DNA of 64,000 nt from Rhizobium sp. JAB6 (GCF_003024605.1 NZ_PYJQ01000009.1:992001-1056000), one strand, 5' to 3'. Positions 33,968 through 42,753 are shown, numbered from the stretch's first letter. Notes: generated from the letters alone by a model not told the origin. Numbers and translations: made by a program.

Positions 33968-34885
33968 ATGAACACCGTCGCCTATGTCACCGTGGATGTC
34001 TTCACGTCCGAACGCTTCCTTGGCAATCCACTGGCCGTCATCCCCGATGCGCGTGGCCTCAGCAGCGACGCCATGCAGAAGATCGCAGCCGAGTTCTGCT
34101 ACTCGGAAACGACGTTCGTGCTGCCGCCTGAAAATCCCGATCACACGGCACGCGTCCGCATCTTCACGCCGACATCGGAAATTCCCTTTGCTGGCCACCC
34201 GAATGTCGGCACCGCCTTCGTTCTCGGGCAGCAGCGGGCGATCTTCGGAAGACCCGCCGGCGACCGGCTGATCTTCGAAGAGGATGCCGGCCTTGTGGAA
34301 ATCGCCTTGTTGCGCAACGATGGCGCAGTCTGCGGCGCAAGCATCCGCGCGCCGGGCCAACTTTCAGTCGGCGAGGCGATCGCAGGCGAACTGATTGCCC
34401 GCTGCGTGCAGATCGACCCGCAATCGATCCGCCATACGACCCATGCTCCCATCTTCGCATCCGTCGGCCTGCCTTTCGCCTTTGCCGAGCTGGACAGCCT
34501 CGAAACGCTTGGCAAAGCATGGCCGAATGCTGCCGTTTTTGCCGAGGCGGCTGCGCGGCACAGGGAAGACAAGACGGGCTTTTCGCTCTTTCTTTACGTT
34601 CGCTGCGCCGAAAATCCTTGGGCCATCCGCGCCCGCATGTTTGCGCCGCTCGACAATGTGACGGAAGACCCGGCGACCGGCAGCGCCTCCGCCGCAATCG
34701 GCGCCTATCTGACTTCCCTGCTGCCGGCACAGGACGCGGAAGTAAAAATCGCTATCGAGCAGGGCGTGGAAATGGGAAGACGCAGCGTCATCGGCGTCAA
34801 TGTCAAAAAATCTGCCGGTACGGTAAATGAAGTCTTGCTGTCCGGAAGCAGCGTCTTCGTCATGCGTGGAGAGATCGGGATCTAG
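33968..34885 (+). CDS. PhzF-family isomerase/epimerase-like protein
   Basis: 305 residues. N-terminal VDVFTSERFLGNPLAVIPDA, the active-site Glu region FCYSETTFVLPP, PFAGHPNVGTAFVLG near residue 75, and DNVTEDPATGSASAAIGAYL in the C-terminal half are hallmarks of the PhzF fold. The family includes the phenazine biosynthesis isomerase, but no phenazine genes are nearby, so a housekeeping or unknown substrate is more likely. Confidence 0.92.
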   Translation: MNTVAYVTVDVFTSERFLGNPLAVIPDARGLSSDAMQKIAAEFCYSETTFVLPPENPDHTARVRIFTPTSEIPFAGHPNVGTAFVLGQQRAIFGRPAGDRLIFEEDAGLVEIALLRNDGAVCGASIRAPGQLSVGEAIAGELIARCVQIDPQSIRHTTHAPIFASVGLPFAFAELDSLETLGKAWPNAAVFAEAAARHREDKTGFSLFLYVRCAENPWAIRARMFAPLDNVTEDPATGSASAAIGAYLTSLLPAQDAEVKIAIEQGVEMGRRSVIGVNVKKSAGTVNEVLLSGSSVFVMRGEIGI

Positions 34886-34933
34886 CAAGCGACCCATGCC
34901 GGGGCCGAAGCCTCGAATTCGGCCTGAAATGCG

Positions 34934-35095
34934 CTAAAACACCTCGTTGATAACGAGTGCCACCGTCCAGATGGCAAAGGCGAAGAGGGCGATCTTCCAG
35001 AAATCAGCCCTGCGCTTCAGGCCCGGCAGCCCCAAAGGCTTAATGATATGCACCGCCATGGCGAGCAGAAGCAGCACCGCTATGGCCTTTGTCAC
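34934..35095 (-). CDS. Small membrane protein (53 residues)
   Basis: GTG start at 35095 after a GGGGA ribosome site; TAG at 34934-34936. The protein starts MTKAIAVLLLLAMAVH, a first membrane segment. It continues KPLGLPGLKRRADFWKI, a basic cytosolic loop with two arginines, and a second segment LFAFAIWTVALVI, ending NEVF. The third positions are GC-rich like coding DNA. It resembles a conserved rhizobial small membrane protein as far as I recall. The function is unknown. Confidence 0.65.
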   Translation of the reverse strand: MTKAIAVLLLLAMAVHIIKPLGLPGLKRRADFWKIALFAFAIWTVALVINEVF

Positions 35096-35135
35096 GCTAT
35101 TTTTCCCCGTTTATGCAAGAGTTGAGAGCAGCCGC

Positions 35136-35174
35136 GACCAAAAACCGCTGCGCGCCTTTCGTGATCATGCTCTA
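35136..35174 (-). repeat. Rhizobial palindromic repeat, partial copy 3
   Basis: On the minus strand it reads TAGAGCATGATCACGAAAGG, then GCGCAGCGGTTTTTGGTC, matching the left half of the copies at 24411 and 32404. The right half is absent. Confidence 0.55.
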
Positions 35175-35319
35175 ATCGTCATAGGACGGACATTTTTCCG
35201 CGCCAACAGACTGTTTCTACACGCCGATAGCGGCAATCCGGGACACAATCAATAGCGAATGCGGACAGGGCAGGACCTGTCTAGCCGGCTCCTAAACGAG
35301 CCGCGTGAAGGTGGGGAGC

Positions 35320-36594
35320 ATGAAACGAAACATATTGCCGGTACTCGCTCTGCTGTTCGGCACGCTGTTCCTGTTTACGGGCAACGGTCTGCACAGCCTG
35401 CTGCTGCCCGTGCGCGGCACGGCCGAAGGCTATGCGACGACGACGCTCGGCCTGCTGGGCACGACGTGGGCGACGGGCTTCGTCCTCGGCTGCCTGACGG
35501 CGCCGAAGCTGGTCAGGCGCATAGGCCATGTGCGCGCCTTTTCCGGCTTCATCTCCGTCATCGCCATCATCGCGCTTTTGACCGGCATCATCGTCGACCC
35601 CATCTGGTGGGTGGCGCTGCGTGCCGTGACCGGCTTCTGCACGGCCGGAACCTCGATGATCATCGAGAGCTGGCTCAACGAACGCGCCACCAATGAAAGC
35701 CGTGGAGCGATCTTCTCGCTCTATATCGGCATCACGCTGATCGGCGCCGTCGCCGGCCAAATGATGGTGCCCTTCGCCGATATCCACACGCCAATCCTCT
35801 TCATGATGTGCGGCATCTGCTATTGCGTCGCCATGCTGCCGACCACGCTGTCGACCGCCGCCTCGCCGCAGCCGCTGAAGGCCGTCAGCCTCGACCTGAA
35901 GGCGCTCTACCGCAATTCGCCGGTCGCCTCGATCGGCATTCTGCTCGTCGGCATCGCCAATGGCGCATACGGCACGCTCGGCGCCGTCTTCGGCGCCAAG
36001 GCCGGCCTTTCCGAGAGCGATATCGCGCTGATGATGAGCTCGACCATCTTCGCCGGCGCGGTGATGCAGCTGCCGGCCGGCCGCCTGTCCGATCGCATCG
36101 ACCGTCGCTACGTACTAGCGGGCATGGCGGCGATCGCAGCCCTCGACGGCCTGCTGCTCTTCCTGTTGAAGCCGGGCAGCCCGGCTTTCCTCATCAGCAT
36201 GGTCGTCATCTACGGCGCCGTCGCAAACACGCTCTATCCGATCGCCGTCGCCCACGCCAACGACTTCGCGGCGCCGGAAGATTTCGTCAAGGTTTCGGGC
36301 GGCCTGCTGCTGCTCTACGGCATCGGCACGATCATCGGCCCGACGTTGAGCGGCCCGGTCATGTCCTCCATCGGCCCCTACTCGCTATTCTTCGTCACCG
36401 CCATTGCTCATGTGCTGATTACCTCCTATTCGATCTTCCGCAGCCGCATGCGCGCCGCAAAGCCGGCGGGCGATCGCGACGCGTACACGACCATGCCGTC
36501 GGCCAACGCGCAGATGATCACCCCGGAGAGCATGGCGCTGGCGCGGAGCGAGACTTCAAAAAAGGACGATATAACTGTAAATTACGGCACCTGA
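35320..36594 (+). CDS. MFS transporter (YcaD-like group)
   Basis: 424 residues from the ATG at 35320 (GGGGAG upstream). About 12 hydrophobic segments start with VLALLFGTLFLFTGNGLHSLLLP. A loop PKLVRRIGHVRAFSG and a mid-protein LSDRIDRRYVLAG give the two MFS half-repeat motifs, and ESWLNERATNESRGA is characteristic of the YcaD-like subgroup. The substrate is unknown. DUF1192 follows 28 bp later. Confidence 0.9.
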   Translation: MKRNILPVLALLFGTLFLFTGNGLHSLLLPVRGTAEGYATTTLGLLGTTWATGFVLGCLTAPKLVRRIGHVRAFSGFISVIAIIALLTGIIVDPIWWVALRAVTGFCTAGTSMIIESWLNERATNESRGAIFSLYIGITLIGAVAGQMMVPFADIHTPILFMMCGICYCVAMLPTTLSTAASPQPLKAVSLDLKALYRNSPVASIGILLVGIANGAYGTLGAVFGAKAGLSESDIALMMSSTIFAGAVMQLPAGRLSDRIDRRYVLAGMAAIAALDGLLLFLLKPGSPAFLISMVVIYGAVANTLYPIAVAHANDFAAPEDFVKVSGGLLLLYGIGTIIGPTLSGPVMSSIGPYSLFFVTAIAHVLITSYSIFRSRMRAAKPAGDRDAYTTMPSANAQMITPESMALARSETSKKDDITVNYGT

Positions 36595-36622
36595 TCCTTG
36601 TGAAGGGAAAGGAGGAGCCGAA

Positions 36623-36814
36623 ATGAGCCTATTCGATGATGATCGTCCCAAGCAGCCATCCGCCCACGAGATCGGCAGCGATCTGTCGTTGCTATCGGTG
36701 GACGAGCTGAAAAGCCGCGTCGCATTGCTCCAGGGCGAGATAGTCCGGCTGGAAGAGGAAATCGCTGCCAAGACCTCCGGCCGCAAGGCAGCGGATAGCC
36801 TTTTCCGCTTCTGA
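36623..36814 (+). CDS. DUF1192 family protein
   Basis: 63 residues: acidic start MSLFDDDRPKQ, then a helical core LSLLSVDELKSRVALLQGEIVRLEEEIAAK (coiled coil) and a C-terminal ADSLFRF. This is the usual form of this small alphaproteobacterial family, commonly found near rcdA. AGGAG precedes the start. The function is unknown. Confidence 0.85.
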   Translation: MSLFDDDRPKQPSAHEIGSDLSLLSVDELKSRVALLQGEIVRLEEEIAAKTSGRKAADSLFRF

Positions 36815-36995
36815 AGCACCGTTCCGGCGTGCCTTGCCGCAGCACGAAATCTGTACTGTGCAATCCAGCATTAAGGCATGCTCAACTGAATATTAAGCTT
36901 TACGACATATTACTATGACCATCCAGATTCGCTCTGGACTCAGACAGTTCCTCCACTTGGCGAATTGGTCTGATTTTTCTCCCTGTTTTACCTTG

Positions 36996-37025
36996 AGAGC
37001 CGCTTTTGCGGCTCTTCTTTTTTGT
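36996..37025 (+). terminator. Intrinsic terminator upstream of rcdA
   Basis: AGAGCCGC, TTTT, GCGGCTCT hairpin followed by TCTTTTTTT. It lies about 180 bp after the DUF1192 stop. Confidence 0.8.
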
Positions 37026-37058
37026 CCTGGATCACGGACCTTGCCGAAACTGTGGAGA

Positions 37059-37073
37059 TTAACCCTTTCTTAA
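37059..37073 (+). promoter_or_regulatory. CtrA-type binding box upstream of rcdA
   Basis: TTAA, seven bases (CCCTTTC), TTAA: the full TTAA-N7-TTAA consensus of the cell-cycle regulator CtrA, 126 bp ahead of the rcdA start. Control by CtrA is inferred. Confidence 0.65.
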
Positions 37074-37198
37074 GAAACGCCTTGCGAATTTCAGTTAAAA
37101 CAACCATCTTAAAGTCATAAAAGCGGATGCCGAAAGCTCTTAGGGACTTGACCGGCTTTTCCTGAACAAAAGTGTTGCGTGAAGCAGGGATTTATTCG

Positions 37199-37714
37199 AT
37201 GTCGGAACTTGGGTTGAACACGATCAGCTTTGCTGACCACGCCGCATCGTCGGCGCAGTTCAGGGCGCTCTATTCTGAAGGCATGTCGCTGGTTGAGGAA
37301 ACTGCCGGCTATCTCGACGGTCAGGGCCGCGCGGCTTCCAAGGTTCTGCCGCGCATGGCCTCAGTGCTTTATGCCGCTGAATCGATGCGCCTGACGACCC
37401 GCCTCATGCAGATGGCCTCCTGGCTGCTCCTTCAGCGCGCCGTCAACAACGGCGAAATGTCGCGCGATCAGGTGCTGGCCGAAAAGAACAAGGTTCGTCT
37501 TGACGGCTTCAATGTCGACCGCACGGCACCGGGCTGGAACGACCTGCCGGAATCCTTCCGCGATCTCGTGGAGCGTTCGCTGCGCCTGCAAAACCGCGTT
37601 GCTATCCTCGACCGCGAAATCTACCGTCCGACGGAAACTGCCATCGTTCCGGACAACCAGAACAGCGTCAAGGCACAGCTGACCCTGCTGCAGACGGCTT
37701 TCGGCGGCAACTGA
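37199..37714 (+). CDS. rcdA: RcdA, regulator of CtrA degradation (DUF1465)
   Basis: 171 residues. The DUF1465 helical bundle is visible: MSLVEETAGYLDGQGR, YAAESMRLTTRLMQMASWLLLQRAV, LPESFRDLVERSLRLQNRVAILD. In Caulobacter RcdA is an adaptor that brings CtrA to ClpXP with CpdR and PopA; rhizobial RcdA is likewise tied to the cell cycle. The ATG at 37199 gives the conserved start MSELGLNTISFADHA; an upstream GTG at 37172 is less likely. The TTAA-N7-TTAA box suggests feedback by CtrA. Confidence 0.92.
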   Translation: MSELGLNTISFADHAASSAQFRALYSEGMSLVEETAGYLDGQGRAASKVLPRMASVLYAAESMRLTTRLMQMASWLLLQRAVNNGEMSRDQVLAEKNKVRLDGFNVDRTAPGWNDLPESFRDLVERSLRLQNRVAILDREIYRPTETAIVPDNQNSVKAQLTLLQTAFGGN

Positions 37715-37739
37715 ACCCCAAGCCTCGCCTATGAATTCC

Positions 37740-37768
37740 AACCGGTCGCGCACGGCGCGGCCGGTTTT
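37740..37768 (+). terminator. Terminator after rcdA
   Basis: 12-bp stem AACCGGTCGCGC / GCGCGGCCGGTT (one G-T wobble), loop ACG, followed by TTATTTT. Confidence 0.75.
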
Positions 37769-37987
37769 ATTTTGCGCAATCACTCCTTGCTTGGAAAACC
37801 GGCGCGCGAATTTAAGCCCTGAGTAGAAACCGGACAAAGCTTGACGGATTCCGCGAAACGTCTGTAAAAAGAAATGCCCGTCTCCTTCGGGGGATGGAGG
37901 AACCGTATCGCATCCGCGTGGAGGACCCAATGCGCCGACTCACTTCTCACGAAAATCAAATCCGAAATTCTGAGAAGATGATGAACC

Positions 37988-39925
37988 ATGCGCACATTGA
38001 ATCTGGGCATCCTCGCCCATGTAGACGCGGGCAAGACTAGCCTCACCGAACGACTCCTTTTCGACACCGGCATAATCGACAAGCTCGGCAGCGTCGATGC
38101 CGGCAGCACGCAGACAGATAGCCTCGAACTCGAGAAACAGCGCGGCATCACCATCGCCGCCGCGGTGGTCGCCTTCACCATCGGCGACGTTTCGGTAAAC
38201 CTCATCGACACACCGGGGCATCCGGACTTCATTGCCGAGATCGAACGGATCCTGCAATTGCTCGATGCGGCCGTGGTTGTGATTTCCGCGGTCGAGGGCG
38301 TGCAATCGCAGACCCGCGTGCTCGTCAGGACATTGCGCCGCCTCGGCATCCCTTTCATATTCTTCGTCAACAAGATCGACCGTCTTGGCGCGCGCTATGA
38401 TGAGGTGCTCGAGGATATCGCCACCCAGCTGGCGGTCCGACCCGTGCCGATGTCGATCGTCCATGACGCCGGCAGCAGGCTCGCCACCGTGGAAACCGCC
38501 GATCTCGGAAGCGATCCGCATTTCTCGCGGTTCTGCGAAGCACTTTCAGTCAACGACGAGCTCTTGCTGGAAGATTATGTTCTGGCTTCGGAGCGCCTGA
38601 CGCCGCAAAGGCTGGAGCAGGCCCTTGCCGATCAGGTAGCGAAGTCCCTGATCCACCCGGCATTTGCGGGTGCGGCGACACGAGGCCTCGGCATCCCTGC
38701 CCTGATCTCGGCGGTCCAGACTTTGCTGCCAAGCCGGCAGCCGAATCCTGACGGCCCGGTTTCCGGAACGATCTTCAAGATCGAACGCGGATGGGGCGGC
38801 GAGAAACTCGCCTATCTCTATCTGGCGTCTGGCACGGTTGGCCTTCGCGACGATATCGGGACCGCGAACGGCCCGGCAACGATCAGCAGCCTTCGGCTCT
38901 TCCGGGGCGGCAGGGCGGACAAGGTCGCACAAATCGGCGCCGGCCAGATCGCCAAAGTCGGCGGCCTTCCAAATGCCCGTATCGGCGATTGGATCGGCAC
39001 CGAAAGCCCGCAAGGCACGCTTCGCCACTTCGCGCCGCCGACCTTGGAAACCCGCATTCGCGCCATGCGCTCTTCGGAAAACGCTGCACTCTGGCTGGCT
39101 CTGGGACAACTTGCAGAGCAGGACCCGCTCATCAACCTGCGTACCAATGAAGAAACCGGCGACATATATGTTTCGCTCTACGGCGAGGTGCAGAAGGAGG
39201 TCATTCAGGCAACGCTCTCGGCCGAGTTCGGCCTGGACATCGCTTTTGAGGAAAGCACTGTCATCTATGTCGAGAGGCTGGCCGGAACGGGAAGCGCCGT
39301 TGAGCTGATCTTCAAGGAGCCTAATCCGTTTCTCGCGACCGTAGGCTTGCGCGTCGAGCCGCGGCCGGAAGACGCCGGCAACAGCTTTGCCCTGGAGGTG
39401 GATGTCGGCCAGATGCCCGCAAGCTTCTATCGGGCAGTCGAGGAGGCCACGTTCGAAACGCTGAAGGAAGGTCTTTTCGGCTGGCAGATCATCGACTGCC
39501 ATGTCGCCATGACAGCGGCGCGGCAAAGTCCGCCCGCGAGCACGGCGGTGGATTTCCGCAAGCTCACGCCATTGGTCCTCGCATCCGCGCTTTCATCGGC
39601 AAAGACGATCCTCTGCGAACCCGTCGAGCATTTTCACATCGAGATACCGGCCGCGGCTTTACCTGGTGTGCAGGGCCTGCTTGCGAAATCCGGCGCGGCG
39701 ATGAGAAGATCGTTGATCGAAGAGGGTATGGCCCGGCTGGAAGGCACGGTGGCATCATCGATGATCCAGACCATCCAAAGGCAGTTGCCGGGATTGTCGG
39801 GCGGGGCCGGTGTCCTGGAGCACGCCTTCGATCATTATGCGCCGATATCTGGGTCACATCATGTACGCGAGCGCACAGCCGTAAATCCGTTCGATCGTGC
39901 CGACTACCTGCGGCGCATGCGATGA
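37988..39925 (+). CDS. Tet(M)/OtrA-like ribosomal protection GTPase
   Basis: 645 residues, the length of Tet ribosomal protection proteins and shorter than EF-G. GTPase motifs: AHVDAGKTS (P-loop, residue 10), RGIT, DTPGHPDF and NKIDR; then EF-G-like domains II-V, including SGTIFKIERGW, LYGEVQKEVIQ and a GLFGWQIIDCHVAMT block. Family members release tetracycline from ribosomes. This one is chromosomal with local codon use, so it may be intrinsic; actual resistance is not shown. The leader has a UUCG hairpin. Confidence 0.85.
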   Translation: MRTLNLGILAHVDAGKTSLTERLLFDTGIIDKLGSVDAGSTQTDSLELEKQRGITIAAAVVAFTIGDVSVNLIDTPGHPDFIAEIERILQLLDAAVVVISAVEGVQSQTRVLVRTLRRLGIPFIFFVNKIDRLGARYDEVLEDIATQLAVRPVPMSIVHDAGSRLATVETADLGSDPHFSRFCEALSVNDELLLEDYVLASERLTPQRLEQALADQVAKSLIHPAFAGAATRGLGIPALISAVQTLLPSRQPNPDGPVSGTIFKIERGWGGEKLAYLYLASGTVGLRDDIGTANGPATISSLRLFRGGRADKVAQIGAGQIAKVGGLPNARIGDWIGTESPQGTLRHFAPPTLETRIRAMRSSENAALWLALGQLAEQDPLINLRTNEETGDIYVSLYGEVQKEVIQATLSAEFGLDIAFEESTVIYVERLAGTGSAVELIFKEPNPFLATVGLRVEPRPEDAGNSFALEVDVGQMPASFYRAVEEATFETLKEGLFGWQIIDCHVAMTAARQSPPASTAVDFRKLTPLVLASALSSAKTILCEPVEHFHIEIPAAALPGVQGLLAKSGAAMRRSLIEEGMARLEGTVASSMIQTIQRQLPGLSGGAGVLEHAFDHYAPISGSHHVRERTAVNPFDRADYLRRMR

Positions 39926-39950
39926 GGCGCCGCACATTCGACCAACGCAA

Positions 39951-39977
39951 AAAAGCCCGGCAAAACCGGGCTCTTTT
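39951..39977. terminator. Bidirectional terminator between Tet-like gene and rpmE
   Basis: AGCCCGG, CAAAA, CCGGGCT stem-loop with A-run on the left and TCTTTT on the right, serving both convergent genes. Confidence 0.8.
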
Positions 39978-39999
39978 CAAGCGGTAAATCGCAATGCGA

Positions 40000-40221
40000 T
40001 TAGATGCCGAGACCGCCGAAGCGCTTGTTGAACTTCGAAACGCGGCCGGCACGGTCCATCATCTGCTGGTTGCCGCCGGTCCAAGCCGGGTGGGACTTGG
40101 AGTCGATTTCGAGGTTCATGACGGCGCCTTCAGAACCCCAGGTCGAGCGGGTTTCATATTCGGTGCCGTCGGTCATGACTACCTTGATAGTGTGGTAGTC
40201 GGGATGAATGTTGGCCTTCAT
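40000..40221 (-). CDS. rpmE: Ribosomal protein bL31
   Basis: 73 residues starting [19 protein letters not shown], ending [10 protein letters not shown]. It has no cysteines, so it is the zinc-free (C-minus) form, as usual in rhizobia. The ATG at 40221 follows an AGGAAGATTGTT ribosome region. It is divergent from the ABC exporter gene. Confidence 0.97.
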   Translation of the reverse strand: MKANIHPDYHTIKVVMTDGTEYETRSTWGSEGAVMNLEIDSKSHPAWTGGNQQMMDRAGRVSKFNKRFGGLGI

Positions 40222-40335
40222 AACAATCTTCCTGTCATGCCAGGGTCCATTTGTCGCAAGGCATTGCGGCAACCGAACCGATTGAATAAATGAAGCCGCA
40301 GTCCGTTAAAGGCCACGGCTTCCAATTAAGATGGC

Positions 40336-42216
40336 GTGCCTATACATGAAGGCAGCGGCGATAACAAGGGGCGAAACGCCGAGTCCCTTGCTGATATGGG
40401 GATTGGAGACGACTTGTCGGAAACTGGCCAGGCTGAGGAAAAGAAAACCCGTTCAATCCGCCCTCTCGGACGACTGACGCCCTACCTCAGGCGATATCGG
40501 GGTATGGTGGCAGGCGCGATCATATCGCTCGTCATCGCCGCCGTCACCTCGCTCGCGCTGCCGGTCGCCGTCCGGCGCATCATCGATCACGGCTTCGATC
40601 AGGCCGACCGCGGGCTGATCGACAGCTATTTCGTCGTGATCATGATCATGGCGCTGCTGCTCGCTGCGGCGAGCGCGCTACGCTACTATTTCGTCATTTC
40701 CATCGGCGAGCGCATCGTCTCCGACATGCGCCGCGAGGTCTTCGACCATGTCACGCGGCTGTCGCCCTCCTTCTTCGACGTCAATCAATCCGGCGAGATC
40801 GTCTCGCGGCTGACGGCCGATACGACGCAGATCAAGTCCGCCGTCGGCGCCACAGCCTCCGTCGCGCTGCGCAACCTGATCCTCTGTCTCGGCGCGGTGA
40901 TCATGATGATCGTCACCAGCCCGAAGCTCTCGAGCATCGTGCTGATCGCTATCCCCGTCATCGTCCTGCCGCTTGTCAGTTTCGGCCGTTCCGTGCGTAA
41001 GCGTTCGCGGGCCGCGCAGGAGACGCTGGCGCAGGCATCGGCCTATGCCAACGAGACCATCGCGGCCAGCCGCACCATCCAGGCCTATAATGGCGAGGGC
41101 GCAGCGGCGCAACGCTACGGCAGCGCCGTCGAGGACGCCTATCAGGCGGCACGCGCGGCGATCAAATCCCGCTCGCTGCTGACCGGCTTTGCCATTGCCA
41201 TGGTTTTCGGCAGCATTGTCGCCGTGCTCTGGGTCGGTGCACAGAATGTGCTTGCCGGCACCATGTCTGCCGGCACGCTCGGCCAGTTCCTGCTCTATTC
41301 CGTCATCGCCGGCTCCTCGCTCGGCTCGCTGTCTGAAGTCTGGGGAGAGCTATCCCAGGCCGCAGGTGCCGCCGATCGCCTGGGCGAACTGCTTGCCGAA
41401 GTGTCCCCCATCGCCGCCCCCGCCAATCCCCTGCCCTTGCCGCAGCCGCCGCAGGGCCGTGTGGAATTCTCCGATGTCCACTTCTCATACCCGTCCCGGC
41501 CGAACAGATCGGCGCTGCATGGGCTTTCATTCTCTGTGAAGCCGGGAGAGACCGTCGCGATCGTCGGCGCATCGGGTGCCGGCAAGAGCACCATCTTTTC
41601 ATTGCTGCTGCGCTTCTACGATCCGCAAAGAGGCTGCGTCTCCATAGATGGCATCGATGCGCGCGATGTGCTGCCGGATACCCTGCGTGAACGCATCGCC
41701 ATCGTCCCTCAGGACACCACCATCTTTGCCGCCTCCATCCATGACAACATCGCCTTCGGCCGGCCTGGTGCCTCGCGCGACGAAGTGCGCGCCGCCGCGA
41801 TCGCCGCGCAGGCGGACGAGTTCATTTCACGTCTCGAAAAAGGCTATGATACGCAGGTCGGAGAACGCGGCGTCACTCTTTCGGGCGGCCAGCGTCAGCG
41901 CGTGGCCATTGCCCGCGCCATTCTGAAGAATGCGCCGATCCTGCTGCTCGATGAAGCAACCTCTGCTCTCGATGCCGAAAGCGAGACGCTTGTTCAAAAG
42001 GCGCTGGAGGGCTTGATGGAGACACGCACGACCCTCGTCATCGCTCATCGCCTGGCGACCGTCTTGAAGGCCGACCGCATTCTGGTGCTGGATCAGGGCC
42101 GCATCGTCGAGGAAGGTACGCACCAGAGCCTGATCCGCCACGGCGGCATCTATGCCAAGCTCGCGCGCCTGCAATTCGATGCCGGCATCGAGGATCACAT
42201 GCTCATCGCGAAATAG
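40336..42216 (+). CDS. ABC exporter, fused membrane and ATPase domains
   Basis: 626 residues from a GTG at 40336; an ATG at 40396 is an alternative start. A six-helix transmembrane domain spans about residues 50-340. The nucleotide-binding domain follows: Walker A GASGAGKST (near 413), Q-loop VPQDTT, signature LSGGQRQRVA, Walker B ILLLDEATSALD and H-loop IAHRLAT. It works as a homodimer or heterodimer; the MsbA/lipid-drug exporter group is likely. The substrate is unknown. Divergence from rpmE is common in rhizobia. Confidence 0.92.
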   Translation: MPIHEGSGDNKGRNAESLADMGIGDDLSETGQAEEKKTRSIRPLGRLTPYLRRYRGMVAGAIISLVIAAVTSLALPVAVRRIIDHGFDQADRGLIDSYFVVIMIMALLLAAASALRYYFVISIGERIVSDMRREVFDHVTRLSPSFFDVNQSGEIVSRLTADTTQIKSAVGATASVALRNLILCLGAVIMMIVTSPKLSSIVLIAIPVIVLPLVSFGRSVRKRSRAAQETLAQASAYANETIAASRTIQAYNGEGAAAQRYGSAVEDAYQAARAAIKSRSLLTGFAIAMVFGSIVAVLWVGAQNVLAGTMSAGTLGQFLLYSVIAGSSLGSLSEVWGELSQAAGAADRLGELLAEVSPIAAPANPLPLPQPPQGRVEFSDVHFSYPSRPNRSALHGLSFSVKPGETVAIVGASGAGKSTIFSLLLRFYDPQRGCVSIDGIDARDVLPDTLRERIAIVPQDTTIFAASIHDNIAFGRPGASRDEVRAAAIAAQADEFISRLEKGYDTQVGERGVTLSGGQRQRVAIARAILKNAPILLLDEATSALDAESETLVQKALEGLMETRTTLVIAHRLATVLKADRILVLDQGRIVEEGTHQSLIRHGGIYAKLARLQFDAGIEDHMLIAK

Positions 42217-42317
42217 CGGGTAGATCGTCTCAAATACAACCTTGTGGCAATAGTTTTGAAGTTGAGCTAGATTTTCGGCGTTATCCCGCGCTGACGCGAT
42301 TCTAGGAGACGAGAACC

Positions 42318-42506
42318 ATGTATAAATTTGAAGTCTACAAGGACAAGGCCGGCGAGTTTCGCTTCCGCTTCAAGGCCTCGAACGGCGAAACCATGTTCGG
42401 TTCGGAAGGCTACAAGGCGAAGGCCTCGGCCCTGCATGCTATCGAATCGATCAAGGCTCACGTCGGCGGCGCCGTCATCGACGACCAGACCACCGCCACC
42501 GCATAA
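42318..42506 (+). CDS. DUF1508 (YegP-like) protein
   Basis: 62 residues: YKFEVYKDKAGEFRFRFKASNGE, GSEGYKAKASALHAIESIK, one complete YegP repeat. GGAG precedes the ATG by about 8 bases. The family consists of small, abundant stress-associated proteins of unknown function. Confidence 0.9.
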   Translation: MYKFEVYKDKAGEFRFRFKASNGETMFGSEGYKAKASALHAIESIKAHVGGAVIDDQTTATA

Positions 42507-42540
42507 TACTCGCGTCACGCATTCGCTGCAAAGCCACTCA

Positions 42541-42577
42541 CGGCCGGCTGCCCTTGGGCGTGCCGGCCGTTTTGATT
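42541..42577 (+). terminator. Terminator after the DUF1508 gene
   Basis: CGGCCGGC (42541-42548) and GCCGGCCG (42562-42569) followed by TTTTGATTT. Confidence 0.7.
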
Positions 42578-42611
42578 TCGGCCGTCAATTTCAAAAAAAT
42601 CTTTCCGCGAG

Positions 42612-42648
42612 TGTCGAACTCGACCGGTCTTGCGGCTCATTATGTCGA
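42612..42648 (+). promoter_or_regulatory. TGTCGA boxes upstream of the YciI/ECF42-like sigma operon
   Basis: TGTCGA occurs at 42612-42617 and again at 42643-42648, 106-142 bp before the YciI gene. I recall TGTCGA as the conserved -35 of ECF42 target promoters. I cannot assign a confident -10 to either copy. Confidence 0.45.
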
Positions 42649-42753
42649 AGCGGCAGGAAGCCGTTTTGCCAGCGGTGTTGTATATTCCGGCATTCAGCTT
42701 TGCAGGCTACGCCGTCCGGCCATCGTCAAATCTGCAAATGGGAGACTTATCTC

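Larger units (their letters stand above)
36815..37198. other. Regulatory region upstream of rcdA
   Basis: 384 bp without a gene. It holds a strong orphan terminator hairpin at 36996-37025 and a CtrA-type box at 37059-37073. The AT-rich segment 36885-36990 ahead of the hairpin could encode a small RNA of about 100 nt, but I find no confident promoter. Confidence 0.45.

Noticed and set aside
37988..39925. Acquired tetracycline resistance gene on a mobile element
   Set aside because: No transposase, integrase or repeat flanks it and its base composition matches neighbours; an intrinsic chromosomal homologue is more likely.
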